Of a DNA stretch of 64,000 nt, positions 15,894 to 24,854 are shown one piece after another. Source of the DNA: Sulfuriferula sp047300855 (GTDB lineage: Bacteria; Pseudomonadota; Gammaproteobacteria; Burkholderiales; Sulfuriferulaceae). The DNA lies in assembly GCF_047300855.1 (NCBI RefSeq), contig NZ_CP170197.1, forward strand, positions 806,001 through 870,000, read 5' to 3'. Numbering within the stretch: position 1 is the stretch's first letter; every line of letters starts with the position of its first letter. The position numbers and the translations under genes were made by a program. The notes under the pieces are model-generated. The model was given only the letters and a program-made list of their open reading frames with translations, was not told the DNA's origin and searched no databases.

Positions 15894-16439
15894 ATGAGCC
15901 CTCCTGCCACCTATACCCATACTGCAATTGTGCTGCATTGGCTGGTGGCGCTTGCGCTGGTCGCGACATTCGGTGTCGGCCTTTATATGAGCGGGCTGGC
16001 GCTGTCGCCTGCCAAGCTCAAAATCTACTCGTGGCACAAATGGGCCGGGGTGACGATTTTTGCGCTGGTGTTGTTCCGGCTGGTCTGGCGTGCGACGCAT
16101 CGCCCGCCGGCACAGCCTGTCAGCATGCCCGCCTGGCAGCACCGCGCGGCGGAGTTTGCGCACTACCTGCTGTATGCCCTGATGGTGACCGTGCCGCTGA
16201 GCGGCTGGCTGATGAGTTCGGCCAAGGGTTTCCAGACGGTGTATTTCGGCGTGCTGCCGTTGCCCGATCTGCTCGCCAAAAACAAGGAGCTGGGCGACGC
16301 GCTCACCCTGGTACACAAATGGCTGAACTTCACCCTGGCCGGGCTGGTGGTGGTCCATGTGGGCGCCGCGTTCAAGCATCACTTTTTCGATCGCGACAAT
16401 GTGCTCGCCCGCATGCTGCCTTTAATCAGGAAACCTTAG
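15894..16439 (+). CDS. Cytochrome b561 family protein
   Basis: 181 aa from ATG 15894 with GGGGA about nine bases before. It is a four-helix membrane cytochrome b: TAIVLHWLVALALVATFGVGLYM with a haem His, WHKWAGVTIFALVLFRLVWR with a second His, ALMVTVPLSGWLMSSA, and HKWLNFTLAGLVVVHVGAAFKHHF with the remaining haem ligands. It passes electrons between the quinone pool and periplasmic partners. It stands first in a run with two YceI proteins, which bind isoprenoid or quinone-like lipids, a coupling seen in many proteobacteria (cybB-yceI). Confidence 0.93.
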   Translation: MSPPATYTHTAIVLHWLVALALVATFGVGLYMSGLALSPAKLKIYSWHKWAGVTIFALVLFRLVWRATHRPPAQPVSMPAWQHRAAEFAHYLLYALMVTVPLSGWLMSSAKGFQTVYFGVLPLPDLLAKNKELGDALTLVHKWLNFTLAGLVVVHVGAAFKHHFFDRDNVLARMLPLIRKP

Positions 16440-16449
16440 GAGATTTGCA

Positions 16450-17037
16450 ATGAATGCCTTGATGAAAAAAATCGGATTATTGGCTGGCATGCTGGCGTTG
16501 TGGGCAAGCTGCAGCGCCCAGGCGGTCGAATTCAACCAGCTCCAGACAGACAAGAGCGCGGTGTCGTTTGTGTACAAACAAATGAACGTGCCGATCGAAG
16601 GCAGCTTCAAACGCTTTCATGGCCTGATCAGCTTTGACCCGGCGAAGCCTGCATTGGCCCAGGCTGAAATCGACATTGATCTGGCCAGCATCGACGCCGG
16701 CTCGGATGAAGCCAACGACGAGGTGGCGGGCAAGCTCTGGTTCAACACCAAGGCATTTCCCGTTGCGCGCTTTGTTGCAACGTCGATCACGCCGCTCGGC
16801 AACAATCGCTTCGAGGTGGCGGGCAAGATGAGCATCAAGGGTCGTACGCACGACGAACGGACCGTGGCCACGTTTCAGCCGCAGGGCAGCGGCGGCGTGT
16901 TCGCAGGGAGTCTGGTATTGAAGCGCGCCGACTATGGCATCGGAGAGGGCGTGTGGGCCGATTTCGGCACCGTGGCCAACGACATACAAATCAAGTTCCG
17001 GCTGGTGGCAGCTGCTACGGCCGTCAGTAAGAAGTAG
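16450..17037 (+). CDS. YceI-family periplasmic lipid-binding protein (first)
   Basis: 195 aa with a Sec signal cleaved near AQA-V (about residue 25). YceI features: SAVSFVYKQMNVPIEGSFKRFHGLISFDP, ALAQAEIDIDLASIDAGSDEAN, WFNTKAFPVARFVATSI and DYGIGEGVWADFGTVANDIQIKF. The family folds as a lipocalin-like barrel around isoprenoid chains. It follows cytochrome b561 by 10 bases with AGGAG before its start. A second YceI gene lies 550 bases on, but the two differ clearly and are not a recent copy. Confidence 0.92.
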   Translation: MNALMKKIGLLAGMLALWASCSAQAVEFNQLQTDKSAVSFVYKQMNVPIEGSFKRFHGLISFDPAKPALAQAEIDIDLASIDAGSDEANDEVAGKLWFNTKAFPVARFVATSITPLGNNRFEVAGKMSIKGRTHDERTVATFQPQGSGGVFAGSLVLKRADYGIGEGVWADFGTVANDIQIKFRLVAAATAVSKK

Positions 17038-17067
17038 TAGGACTTCATCTTCCGAAGAGGAGGTTAT

Positions 17068-17478
17068 ATGTTTGCAGTAACTACGCTAAAAGACGCTGAG
17101 CGCATTGTTCGAATTGTGATGGTTACAATTTTGCTCACAGCAGGAACAAGCAAATTTTTTAGTCATGGTGGCTTCGTCGAGTACTACTCCAAGCTATTCC
17201 AGGGAGATCTGAGAATCCAATTGCCACCATTTATTGTGGACACTTATCTACAACTTATCCCATTTATCGAAATCGGTCTTGGTTGTGCCCTCCTCAGCAA
17301 TCGGTATAAGTGGGTTGCCGTGTATGGCTGGTTTGCATTCATGCTCAGCCTTTTGGTTGGTCACTACATTCTGCAAGAGTGGGCATCTGTAAATCAAATG
17401 CTTGATTACTTCTTCTTGGGGTTGCTGTGCTTTGTCTTACCCAACCACCAATCCTGGCTTCGACGAGATGTTGCATGA
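17068..17478 (+). CDS. DoxX/MauE-like membrane protein
   Basis: 136 aa with four predicted membrane helices: VRIVMVTILLTAGTSKFF, TYLQLIPFIEIGLGCALL, WVAVYGWFAFMLSLLVGHYIL and MLDYFFLGLLCFVL. The early GTSKFF and the second-helix IEIGLG resemble the DoxX/MauE group, which includes parts of quinone oxidoreductases and thiol systems. AGGAGG stands eight bases before the ATG. It lies between two YceI genes in the same run. The sequence is a little less GC-rich than the flanks. The exact role is unknown. Confidence 0.7.
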   Translation: MFAVTTLKDAERIVRIVMVTILLTAGTSKFFSHGGFVEYYSKLFQGDLRIQLPPFIVDTYLQLIPFIEIGLGCALLSNRYKWVAVYGWFAFMLSLLVGHYILQEWASVNQMLDYFFLGLLCFVLPNHQSWLRRDVA

Positions 17479-17584
17479 TCAGGTCCAACCCTGGCAATCA
17501 TTCCACAGAACCTGTGCAACAAAACGCACAGGCCGATTCACAAGTTCAGTTTGTTTAACCATTGTTTACTCAAGGAGAATCACC

Positions 17585-18151
17585 ATGAAAAAACTTGCTA
17601 TTGCACTGGCTTTTGCTTCACTCAGCACCGTTACATTTGCTGCGCCGGTCACGTTCAATATTGATACCACGCATACTGCGCCGCGTTTCGAGTACAACCA
17701 CTTCGGCTACTCCAACCAGATACACAGCTTCGACAAGACCAGCGGCAAGATCGTGCTGGATAGCGCAGCGAAAACCGGGTCGGTGGATCTCACCATTGAC
17801 GCCAAATCGGTGAACACCGGCTATCCCTTGTTCAACGAGCACATCCAGGACAAGGATTTCTTCGATACGGCCGACTACCCGACCATCACGTTCAAATCGA
17901 CGGGGGTGAAATTCAAGGGCGACAAACCGGTATCGGTGGAAGGCATGCTGACGGTCAAGGGAATCACCAAACCGGTCACGCTGACTGTCACCTCGTTTCA
18001 GGAAATGGTGAATCCCATCCTGAAGCGGGATGCGATCGGCGCCAATGCGGTGGCAAAAATCAAACGTTCGGATTTCAACATGGGTAAATACGCGCCGTAT
18101 GTTTCCGATGACGTGAACCTCATCATCGCAGTCGAGGCGGTGAAAGAGTAA
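17585..18151 (+). CDS. YceI-family periplasmic lipid-binding protein (second)
   Basis: 188 aa from ATG 17585 with AAGGAG eight bases upstream. Signal MKKLAIALAFASLSTVTFA. The mature part is the standard YceI pattern: VTFNIDTTHTAPRFEYNHFGYSNQ, ASSAKTG-type strands, LFNEHIQDKDFFDTADYPTITFKS, GMLTVKGITKPVTLTV and RSDFNMGKYAPYVSDDVNLIIAVEA. It is closer to classical YceI than the first copy. With cytochrome b561 it may form a periplasmic quinone-linked pair. The region before it (17479-17584) shows no terminator. Confidence 0.93.
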   Translation: MKKLAIALAFASLSTVTFAAPVTFNIDTTHTAPRFEYNHFGYSNQIHSFDKTSGKIVLDSAAKTGSVDLTIDAKSVNTGYPLFNEHIQDKDFFDTADYPTITFKSTGVKFKGDKPVSVEGMLTVKGITKPVTLTVTSFQEMVNPILKRDAIGANAVAKIKRSDFNMGKYAPYVSDDVNLIIAVEAVKE

Positions 18152-18286
18152 GGGAGTGCAACATTTCCAACGATGCGCCATTGTCGGCCAGGAGGCGGCT
18201 CCGGCACATCGAATCGATAAAGGGTGTTGCCGCTATTCCCGCATGTACTACCTTTAAATTCAATCCGCACTTTTAAGGAGATCGTC

Positions 18287-18838
18287 ATGAGCCAATATCA
18301 GATAGCCGTTATCGTCGGCAGCCTGCGCAAGGATTCGTTCAATCGCAAGCTGGCGAGCGCCATGGCAAAACTGGCGCCGCCGGAATTTTCGTTCAAGCAA
18401 TTGCAGATCGGCGATTTGCCGCTCTACAACCAGGACGATGATGCGAATCAGGCTGATACCGTCAAGCGTCTGAAAGCCGAAATCACGGCAGCGCAGGGCA
18501 TCCTTTTCGTCACGCCTGAATACAACCGTTCCATCTCCGGCGTACTCAAAAATGCAATCGATCATGCCTCACGACCATATGGCCAGAGCGCATGGACGGG
18601 AAAACCTGCCGGGATATTGGGTGCCTCAGTCGGCCCGCATGGGACGGCGATGGCTCAACAGCATCTGCGCAATATTCTGGCCTCATTGGACATGCCTGCG
18701 TTGGGACAACCCGAAGCTTTTATACATGCCAGAGAAGGTTTATTTGACGAGTCGGGCGATATCGGTGAAGGCAGTAGAAAGCTATTGCAGAACTGGATGG
18801 ACCGCTATGTTTCCTGGGTAAAAAAGCATACGTCATGA
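18287..18838 (+). CDS. NADPH-dependent FMN reductase (ChrR/YieF type)
   Basis: 183 aa from ATG 18287 with TAAGGAG seven bases before. Flavodoxin-like fold: IAVIVGSLRKDSFNRKLA binds the FMN phosphate, followed by DLPLYNQDDD, GILFVTPEYNRSISGVLKNAIDHASR and GKPAGILGASVGPHGT. Members reduce quinones, azo dyes or chromate by two electrons. It is the last gene of the b561-YceI run and ends before a hairpin that may stop transcription. A link to quinone protection fits the neighbours. Confidence 0.92.
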   Translation: MSQYQIAVIVGSLRKDSFNRKLASAMAKLAPPEFSFKQLQIGDLPLYNQDDDANQADTVKRLKAEITAAQGILFVTPEYNRSISGVLKNAIDHASRPYGQSAWTGKPAGILGASVGPHGTAMAQQHLRNILASLDMPALGQPEAFIHAREGLFDESGDIGEGSRKLLQNWMDRYVSWVKKHTS

Positions 18839-18882
18839 CCGGGTAACTCAACAGCGTTGGACTCCGACAAACAGAGTCAAAT

Positions 18883-18914
18883 AAATGGGCGAGGCATGAA
18901 ATGCAGCCCATTTT
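18883..18914 (+). terminator. Hairpin after the FMN reductase
   Basis: AAATGGGC (18883-18890) pairs with GCCCATTT (18906-18913), with an inner GCAT/ATGC stem and a short T-run after it. It stands 45 bases past the stop codon and is a likely intrinsic terminator. Confidence 0.6.
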
Positions 18915-19075
18915 CATTGCCGGCGTGCAGGTCACGAGAATAATCGGAACATGCAAATTCCTGGTGGTGAATTGCTTATCCAATCGAGTGGGTAGGCTAT
19001 GATTCTGACGGCAAGTTTGCCGTACTTGCTTGTGTGCATTCATTCCAGACTGTTTCGTTCACGAAAAGGAAAAGC

Positions 19076-20152
19076 ATGAATATCAGGAGAATAGCAGGCG
19101 CTGTTGTCGTTGCATTGTCGGCCATGGCAAGCACATCCACACTGGCGGCCATGCCAGCGATCACAGGAACCCCGGTAGTCGATACCCCCAAGCTGTTGCA
19201 GTGGCCGACGGACCAGGGAATCAAAAAACCGAATCTGGATGATCCGACCGCGGACACGCTGTGGGATTTCCATGGCACCCTCGATACCTGCGATGTGGTG
19301 TTGTCCACCGAGGGCAACTACCACATGGCGCTACACGACATCTGGCCGAAGTATCTCGCCAGGTTCCAGGCTGATCCCCTTCATAACGCCTTTTACACCA
19401 CCAGTCCCCCGGTTGTGATCCCCCAGTTGAAAAACGGCGTGGTGCAGTTTGGTAATCTTTATGCCACCTGCATGCCGTCTGTTGCCGTGGCTTCGAAGCG
19501 CGTTATCGATAAACTGGTCGCATCCGGCGAAACCGACGGACCTGCCTACCCGATCTATCAGGATCGTGGCGAGGTGATTCTGGTCAAGCACGGCAATCCC
19601 AAAAAAATTCATACCGTGTGGGACCTGGGGCGCAAGAATGTGCGTCTCGTTACCCCGAACATCAAGCTGGAGCCCGGCGCATTCAATACCTATGCCGAAG
19701 CGATTTACAATATCGCCCGGCTTGACCCGCATCCCCCGAAAGGCTGGACTGCGGAAAGGCTGATCAAGGTCCTGTTCAACGGCGCCAGCCATGATAAGGA
19801 TAAATGGCTCGAAGGTGCGCGCATCCATCATCGCGACGAGCCCTGGTCAGTTGCCTACGGCAAGGCCGACGCTGCTGTATTCCTATACCACCTTGGCCTG
19901 TTTACCAAGCAGACCTTCCCGGATACCTTCGACCTTGTACCGCTGGGCGGGACGGTGGAGAATCCTCAGCCACTTCCGGGGACGAAAGTGGGCGTGCGTG
20001 AAGTGGTGGCGCTCAAGGGGAACTGGAATGCCAAACAACTCAAGGCGCGTGATGAATTGACCAACATTTTACGCGGCAGCGAGTTTACCGAAATACTGCA
20101 AAAACATGGTCTTTCCCGGCCAGACGGGTTTGTGCCAAACAAAGCGGATTGA
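19076..20152 (+). CDS. Periplasmic solute-binding protein, ModA-like
   Basis: 358 aa from ATG 19076 with AAAAGGA before it. Sec signal ending near TLA-A (residue about 23). The layout is of a type II binding protein of the molybdate/phosphate kind: ILVKHGNPKKIHTVWDLGRKNVRLVTPN, GARIHHRDEPWSVAYGKADAAVFLYH, and a final IKAT-like segment. It has the same order as the protein at 59937-60959 (GNPK, DLGR, PN, HHRD/HHRE), so the two are distant relatives. No ABC permease or ATPase is nearby, which is odd for such a protein. The ligand is unknown. Confidence 0.75.
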   Translation: MNIRRIAGAVVVALSAMASTSTLAAMPAITGTPVVDTPKLLQWPTDQGIKKPNLDDPTADTLWDFHGTLDTCDVVLSTEGNYHMALHDIWPKYLARFQADPLHNAFYTTSPPVVIPQLKNGVVQFGNLYATCMPSVAVASKRVIDKLVASGETDGPAYPIYQDRGEVILVKHGNPKKIHTVWDLGRKNVRLVTPNIKLEPGAFNTYAEAIYNIARLDPHPPKGWTAERLIKVLFNGASHDKDKWLEGARIHHRDEPWSVAYGKADAAVFLYHLGLFTKQTFPDTFDLVPLGGTVENPQPLPGTKVGVREVVALKGNWNAKQLKARDELTNILRGSEFTEILQKHGLSRPDGFVPNKAD

Positions 20153-20157
20153 TGAAT

Positions 20158-20209
20158 ACCCCGGCAATGGCCGCCAGGCAATGACAGCGAGGTGTTCCAT
20201 TGCCGGGGT
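20158..20209. repeat. 13-bp perfect inverted repeat after the binding-protein gene
   Basis: ACCCCGGCAATGG (20158-20170) and CCATTGCCGGGGT (20197-20209) pair fully around a 26-base loop. A run of nine Cs but no T-run follows, so it may be an mRNA end-protecting hairpin or weak terminator. Confidence 0.6.
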
Positions 20210-20385
20210 TGTACGGGAAACCCCCCCCCTCATCTGCGTGGCAAACACCGTTGACAGGCATTCGTCAGCACCGCGTCAGTTGCCGTTCATAACCCCGCAG
20301 CATGGGGCATGCAGACTGGAGCCGCTGCACCTCCGCAGGTCCAAAAACCGGGCCTTTCTGAAACTCAATGAAGGGGAGAAGTACC

Positions 20386-21945
20386 ATGGCCTCCAGCCAG
20401 AAATCTTTTGTCATGCCTCGCCAATCCGTCCTTGCGCTTGCTTTATGCGCTGCGTTTCAAACAGCTGTGATGCCTGTTGCAGCGGCTTCTGACGATCACC
20501 AGACGGCTACGCCGATCAAGCACGTGGTGGTGATTTTCCAGGAAAACGTTTCTTTCGATCACTATTTTGCCACTTACCCGCATGCAGCCAACCCGGCTGG
20601 ATCGCCGGCTTTTCTGCCGCACCGCGGGACGCCCTCAATCAATGGATTGACGCCGGAGCTGATCAACTACAATCCGAATTCCGTCAAGCCTTTCAGGCTG
20701 GATCGCAGCCAGGCGATGACGTGCGATATGGATCACCGCTATACCCAGGAACAGCAGGCTGCTGACGCCGGCCTGATGGACAAATTCGTGCAGAATACCG
20801 GCGCGCATTACGGTAATTGCGACCCCTCACAGGTGATGGGATATTACGATGGCAACACGGTGACTGCACTGTGGAACTACGCCCAGCATTTTGCGATGAG
20901 CGACAATTCTTTCAGCACGACCTATGGGCCTTCCACGCCGGGTGCGCTGAACCTGGTCGCCGGCCAGACGCATGGCGTGACGCCGACCGATCTTGCCGGG
21001 GTGACGGCCAACGGCACGGTGATCAGCGATGCCGATCCGGCGTATGACGATTGTTCCAACCACACCAAGCCGGTGCTGGCGATGAGCGGTACCAACGTGG
21101 GCGACTTGCTGAACCACAAGGGCGTGACCTGGGGATGGTTCCAGGGCGGTTTCCGGCCCACGGCAATGAGCAATGGCAAACCGGTGTGCGGCGCGACCAG
21201 CCAGAATATCGCCGGGAAAAGCGTGAGCGATTACAGCCCGCACCACGAGCCGTTCCAGTATTACACCTCCACCTCCAATCCTCACCATGTGGCGCCTTCA
21301 TCGGTGGCGATGATCGGCAAGCAGGACCAGGCCAATCATCAATATGACCTGTCCGATTTCTGGTCGGCGACAGAGTCCCACCACATGCCGGAAGTGAGTT
21401 TCCTGAAGGCGAAAATGGCTCAGGATGGCCATGCCGGCTACTCGGACCCGCTGGATGAACAGACTTTCCTGGTTCAAACCCTCAACCGGCTGCAGCGCTT
21501 GCCGGAGTGGAAAAATACCGCGGTGATCATTGCTTATGATGATTCCGATGGCTGGTACGACCACGTGATGCCGCCTATCGTCACCCAGTCCAACGACCCG
21601 ACCTACGATGCACTCACCGGTCCGGGAAGTTGTGGCACGGCTGCTCAGGGTGCGTACCAGGATCGCTGCGGTTATGGTCCGCGCCAGCCGCTCCTGGTGA
21701 TCTCGCCTTATGCCAAACCCAACTTTGTCGATCACTCGGTTACCGATCAATCCTCGATCCTGCGCTTCATCGAAGACAACTGGAATCTGGGCCGGATCGG
21801 TGATGACTCGACCGACGCAAAGGCCGGCTCATTGTCCAGCGTGTTTGATTTCAAGCGGAACCCTGCCAATCGTCTGTTCCTCGATCCTTCCAGCGGACAG
21901 CGCGTGCACGTTGATGGCGATGAAGTGAGCGAGAACCATTCCTGA
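20386..21945 (+). CDS. Phospholipase C / acid phosphatase family phosphoesterase
   Basis: 519 aa from ATG 20386, GGGGAGAAG just before it. A Sec-type signal ends near AAA-S (about residue 35). The phosphoesterase family PF04185 pattern is clear: IKHVVVIFQENVSFDHYFATYPH with metal ligands, GALNLVAGQTHG, WGWFQGG, TAVIIAYDDSDGWYDHVMPP and RQPLLVISPYAKPNFVDHSVTDQSSILRFIEDNW. Members (AcpA, PlcC) cleave phosphate or phospholipid head groups outside the cytoplasm. It follows a phosphate/oxyanion-type binding protein and is closed by a strong terminator. The substrate cannot be told from sequence. Confidence 0.92.
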   Translation: MASSQKSFVMPRQSVLALALCAAFQTAVMPVAAASDDHQTATPIKHVVVIFQENVSFDHYFATYPHAANPAGSPAFLPHRGTPSINGLTPELINYNPNSVKPFRLDRSQAMTCDMDHRYTQEQQAADAGLMDKFVQNTGAHYGNCDPSQVMGYYDGNTVTALWNYAQHFAMSDNSFSTTYGPSTPGALNLVAGQTHGVTPTDLAGVTANGTVISDADPAYDDCSNHTKPVLAMSGTNVGDLLNHKGVTWGWFQGGFRPTAMSNGKPVCGATSQNIAGKSVSDYSPHHEPFQYYTSTSNPHHVAPSSVAMIGKQDQANHQYDLSDFWSATESHHMPEVSFLKAKMAQDGHAGYSDPLDEQTFLVQTLNRLQRLPEWKNTAVIIAYDDSDGWYDHVMPPIVTQSNDPTYDALTGPGSCGTAAQGAYQDRCGYGPRQPLLVISPYAKPNFVDHSVTDQSSILRFIEDNWNLGRIGDDSTDAKAGSLSSVFDFKRNPANRLFLDPSSGQRVHVDGDEVSENHS

Positions 21946-21986
21946 GCATTCAGGTTTTAAATAAAACAGGAAGGTGTTTCCTCTTG

Positions 21987-22017
21987 CGAGTGGTGCTTTG
22001 CACCACTCGTTTTTTTT
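21987..22017 (+). terminator. Strong intrinsic terminator
   Basis: CGAGTGGTGC (21987-21996), loop TTT, GCACCACTCG (22000-22009), then eight Ts. It stands 42 bases after the phosphoesterase stop and is convergent to the APC permease gene. Confidence 0.95.
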
Positions 22018-22102
22018 GTGTACCTGCTGTGCGGCGGGATCCGTATGCGCTGGTACCACAGGTATGGACCAAATCGCCCTGGCAATGGACTAAGCGCTGG
22101 CT

Positions 22103-24067
22103 TCAAACCTTCATCGGCAAAATCACCATCTGCATTCCCTGCAGATGCAGGCGGCGTTGCAGCACGTCGGCGGTCTGGTTGTGGAGCAGGCGCGTGCCCC
22201 AGTTGTCGTGCACGAAAATCAGCTTGCTGGCGAAAAACACACAGTTGGAATAATCCGCATGGGTTTGTTGCGCCAGCCGGGTGAGTTCCTGGGCCACATC
22301 GCTGCCGTAGGCCAGCCGGGCTTCGGCGGCCAGGCCGTGGTGGTGGCAGAAATTGACAAAATACTGGAGATTTTCGCCGACTTCGTCGCGCAGGTTTTCG
22401 AGCGCTCCGGTGCCGCCGTAGCTTTGTGTGTCGACCTCGCCAACGCTCAGAAAAATGAAATTTTTGAAATGATCCGGGAACAGGCGCTGTACCCAGAGCA
22501 AGGTGTGCATGCCGCTGCCTTTGCTTTTGCCCACCAGCAGCGCGGCTGTGGGAAGCATGGGATCCAGTGCGGGAGGATTGGGCAGAGGAGCCATTTGCTG
22601 CCCGGCAAACAGATTGTCCACCTGTTTGAGTTGGGCGCGGGTTTCGTCATAGTGGCGGCGCACCAGCAGGCAGGCGCCGATCACCATGCTGGTGATGAGC
22701 ACCGTCATCCAGCCGCCCTGGCTGAATTTTTCGACAATCAGCACGATCAATATTCCACCGGTGACCGACAGCCCGGTGCCGGACAGAGCCAGGCGCCACA
22801 GCCATTTCTGCTCCACCCCGCGATTGCGCCACCAGTAGATGCACATGCCGGCCATCGACATTGAAAAAGTCAGGAACACATTGATGCCATACAGCACCAC
22901 CAGCAGCGTGACGCTGCCGCGCGTCAACAGCAATACGCCGATTGCCGACAATGCCATCAGCATGATGCCATTGCGCGTCACCAGGCGGCTCGACAGATAA
23001 CTGAACTGGTGCGGTACCCAGCGATCCGCCGCCATGTTGGCGAGCACCGCCGGGCCGCCGAGAAAACCGGTGTTGGCGGCGACAAACAACAGCCCCGCCT
23101 CCAATGCCAGGACCACCGGCAGCAGCCAGCGCGCCCAGTCCACGCCGCCTAGTGTCCAGCTGCTCAGGATGTCCTTGAACACCACCGCATTCAGTGTTTC
23201 GCCGGGCACATGGTGGACGTCCCACAGCAGGTACAGCATGATGATGCCGCTGGCGGTGAAGGCGAGCGAGACGGCCAGATAAAACATGGTCCACTTGCCG
23301 GTGCGCGCACGCGGCTCGGCCAGCGTATTGACGTTGTTGGATACCGCCTCCAGTCCGGTGTAGGTACCGCCGCCGGTGGAGTAGGCCAGCAGCAGATGGG
23401 AGATGATGAATGCCCAGCCCATCTGCGTGCTCAGGGTAAAGGTCTCGGTAGTGGTATCGTGCAGCAGCGTCGGCAGGCGGCTGCTGTGGAACATGATGCC
23501 GTACACGATCAGCACCAGATGGATGACGACAAAGCCGAGAAAAATCGGCAGCAGGAACTTGATGGATTCCTTCAGCCCGCGCAGATTCAGGATCACCAGA
23601 ACCAGCACGAATATCAGTCCTGACGCCAGTTTGAAAGGCTGCGCTCCCATTGGCAATAGCGAGAATAAAGCATCGGCGCCGCTCGCCACCGAAATGGCGA
23701 TGGTGAGTACATAGTCGACAATCAGGGCGGCGCCGGACACCAGCCCGGCATGGGGGCCGATGAGTTTGGTTGCGACCTTGTAGCCGCCACCGCCGCTGGG
23801 GAACAGCTCGATAACCTGGTTATACGCAAACGAAATCACGAATACGGTGAGCGCGGTGGCAATCGCCAGATACAAGGCGAGATGGGTATGCTGGCCGAGC
23901 GCGAGAAAGGCCTCTTCCGGACCGTAACAGGAGGATGACAGGCCGTCTGCGCCCAGCCCGACCCAGGCGAAGAATGCGATCAGTGCGATGTGCTGGCGCG
24001 TCTCGGGTTTCATCGGATCGCGCGGGGCGCCGAGCACCTTATCCCTGAGCAGTTGCAGCGTGGGCAT
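22103..24067 (-). CDS. APC-superfamily amino-acid/cation permease
   Basis: 654 aa from ATG 24067; upstream in-frame codons run into the SRP RNA gene and are not used. About 12 membrane helices span residues 25-500, with the APC opening ALIAFFAWVGLGADGLSSSCYGPEEAFL, the FPSGGGGYKVATKLIGP loop and YTGLEAVSNNVNTLAEPR. A C-terminal cytoplasmic region of about 140 residues (LVGKSKGSGMHTLLWVQRLFP, then VAQELTRLAQQTHADYSNCVFFASKLIF) looks like a universal-stress-type fold that could regulate transport. It is divergent from ffs by about 80 bases. Substrate not determined. Confidence 0.88.
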   Translation of the reverse strand: MPTLQLLRDKVLGAPRDPMKPETRQHIALIAFFAWVGLGADGLSSSCYGPEEAFLALGQHTHLALYLAIATALTVFVISFAYNQVIELFPSGGGGYKVATKLIGPHAGLVSGAALIVDYVLTIAISVASGADALFSLLPMGAQPFKLASGLIFVLVLVILNLRGLKESIKFLLPIFLGFVVIHLVLIVYGIMFHSSRLPTLLHDTTTETFTLSTQMGWAFIISHLLLAYSTGGGTYTGLEAVSNNVNTLAEPRARTGKWTMFYLAVSLAFTASGIIMLYLLWDVHHVPGETLNAVVFKDILSSWTLGGVDWARWLLPVVLALEAGLLFVAANTGFLGGPAVLANMAADRWVPHQFSYLSSRLVTRNGIMLMALSAIGVLLLTRGSVTLLVVLYGINVFLTFSMSMAGMCIYWWRNRGVEQKWLWRLALSGTGLSVTGGILIVLIVEKFSQGGWMTVLITSMVIGACLLVRRHYDETRAQLKQVDNLFAGQQMAPLPNPPALDPMLPTAALLVGKSKGSGMHTLLWVQRLFPDHFKNFIFLSVGEVDTQSYGGTGALENLRDEVGENLQYFVNFCHHHGLAAEARLAYGSDVAQELTRLAQQTHADYSNCVFFASKLIFVHDNWGTRLLHNQTADVLQRRLHLQGMQMVILPMKV

Positions 24068-24150
24068 TACCGTGATTTTCCTCGAGAGTTGGAAATGTCC
24101 GCGCACTATAACGCTTTGCCGCACCTGAGGGCTAGCGTAGAATAGCCGAT

Positions 24151-24246
24151 GGCGGGCCTCCCCGCATTGCAAGATGGTGAACCTGGTCAGGTCCGGAAGG
24201 AAGCAGCCACAGCCATTTATTGCAAGTGCCGGGGGTCGGGCTCGCC
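24151..24246 (+). ncRNA. ffs: Bacterial small SRP RNA (4.5S)
   Basis: The conserved core GGTCAGGTCCGGAAGGAAGCAGCC (the first 20 bases at 24185-24204) is present with the usual GNAR tetraloop. The ends GGCGGGCC (24151) and GGGCTCGCC (ending 24246) pair, and GCATTGCAAG pairs with the TATTGCAAGTGC region. Length of about 96 nt suits the Ffs type. It binds Ffh in co-translational targeting. The place beside dnaX is common in Gram-negative bacteria. Confidence 0.95.
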
Positions 24247-24302
24247 ACCTTCTAATCCATTTTTCGAATGCTGCATTCACACCAATTGGTGAGGGAAGTG
24301 AC

Positions 24303-24839
24303 ATGAAGTTGAACCTGACAAAACTTGCGGGTGTCCTGCTGCTGGTTTGTACAGCTTTGCCAGCTCATGCCGTAGATAGCGTGTCGCTTGAGTTGGGCGC
24401 AGGCAACCATACCGATATGGGCCGTGTCGGCCTGCAATGGGACTGGAACAAAAAATGGCCGGTGGGCGATGCCTGGGCCGTGTCCGGCTACTGGGATGCG
24501 AGCCTCGGCTATTGGCGCGGTGACAGCGGTGTGAGCGGCGCGCGCGATCTATACGACATTGGCTTCACCCCGGTAGTCCGGCTGAGCCAGAACAAGCCCA
24601 CAGGATGGTACGCCGAAGCTGGAATCGGCGTGCATCTGCTGTCGGAAACCCGAATCAATGACCGCCGCCAATTCGGTACGGCTTTTCAGTTCGGCGATCA
24701 CATTGGAGCCGGCTACAGATTCGGCGCGCGCGGCGAATACGATCTGGGTTATCGTTTCCAGCATCTGTCGAATGCCGATATCAAAAAACCCAACAACGGG
24801 ATCAACTTCAACCAGATCCGGTTTGCCTACCACTTTTGA
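24303..24839 (+). CDS. pagL: Lipid A 3-O-deacylase
   Basis: 178 aa from ATG 24303 with GAGGGAAG eight bases before. Signal MKLNLTKLAGVLLLVCTALPAHA. The mature protein is an eight-strand outer-membrane barrel of PagL type: FTPVVRLSQNK, WYAEAGIGVHLLS, GYRFGARGEYDLGYRFQHLSNADIKKPNNGIN. The FQHLSNA stretch carries the catalytic His and Ser. The last residue is Phe, as expected for barrel assembly. It removes the 3-O acyl chain of lipid A and so softens host recognition and envelope charge. It lies between ffs and dnaX. Confidence 0.92.
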   Translation: MKLNLTKLAGVLLLVCTALPAHAVDSVSLELGAGNHTDMGRVGLQWDWNKKWPVGDAWAVSGYWDASLGYWRGDSGVSGARDLYDIGFTPVVRLSQNKPTGWYAEAGIGVHLLSETRINDRRQFGTAFQFGDHIGAGYRFGARGEYDLGYRFQHLSNADIKKPNNGINFNQIRFAYHF

Positions 24840-24854
24840 TGCGATCTTAAACCA

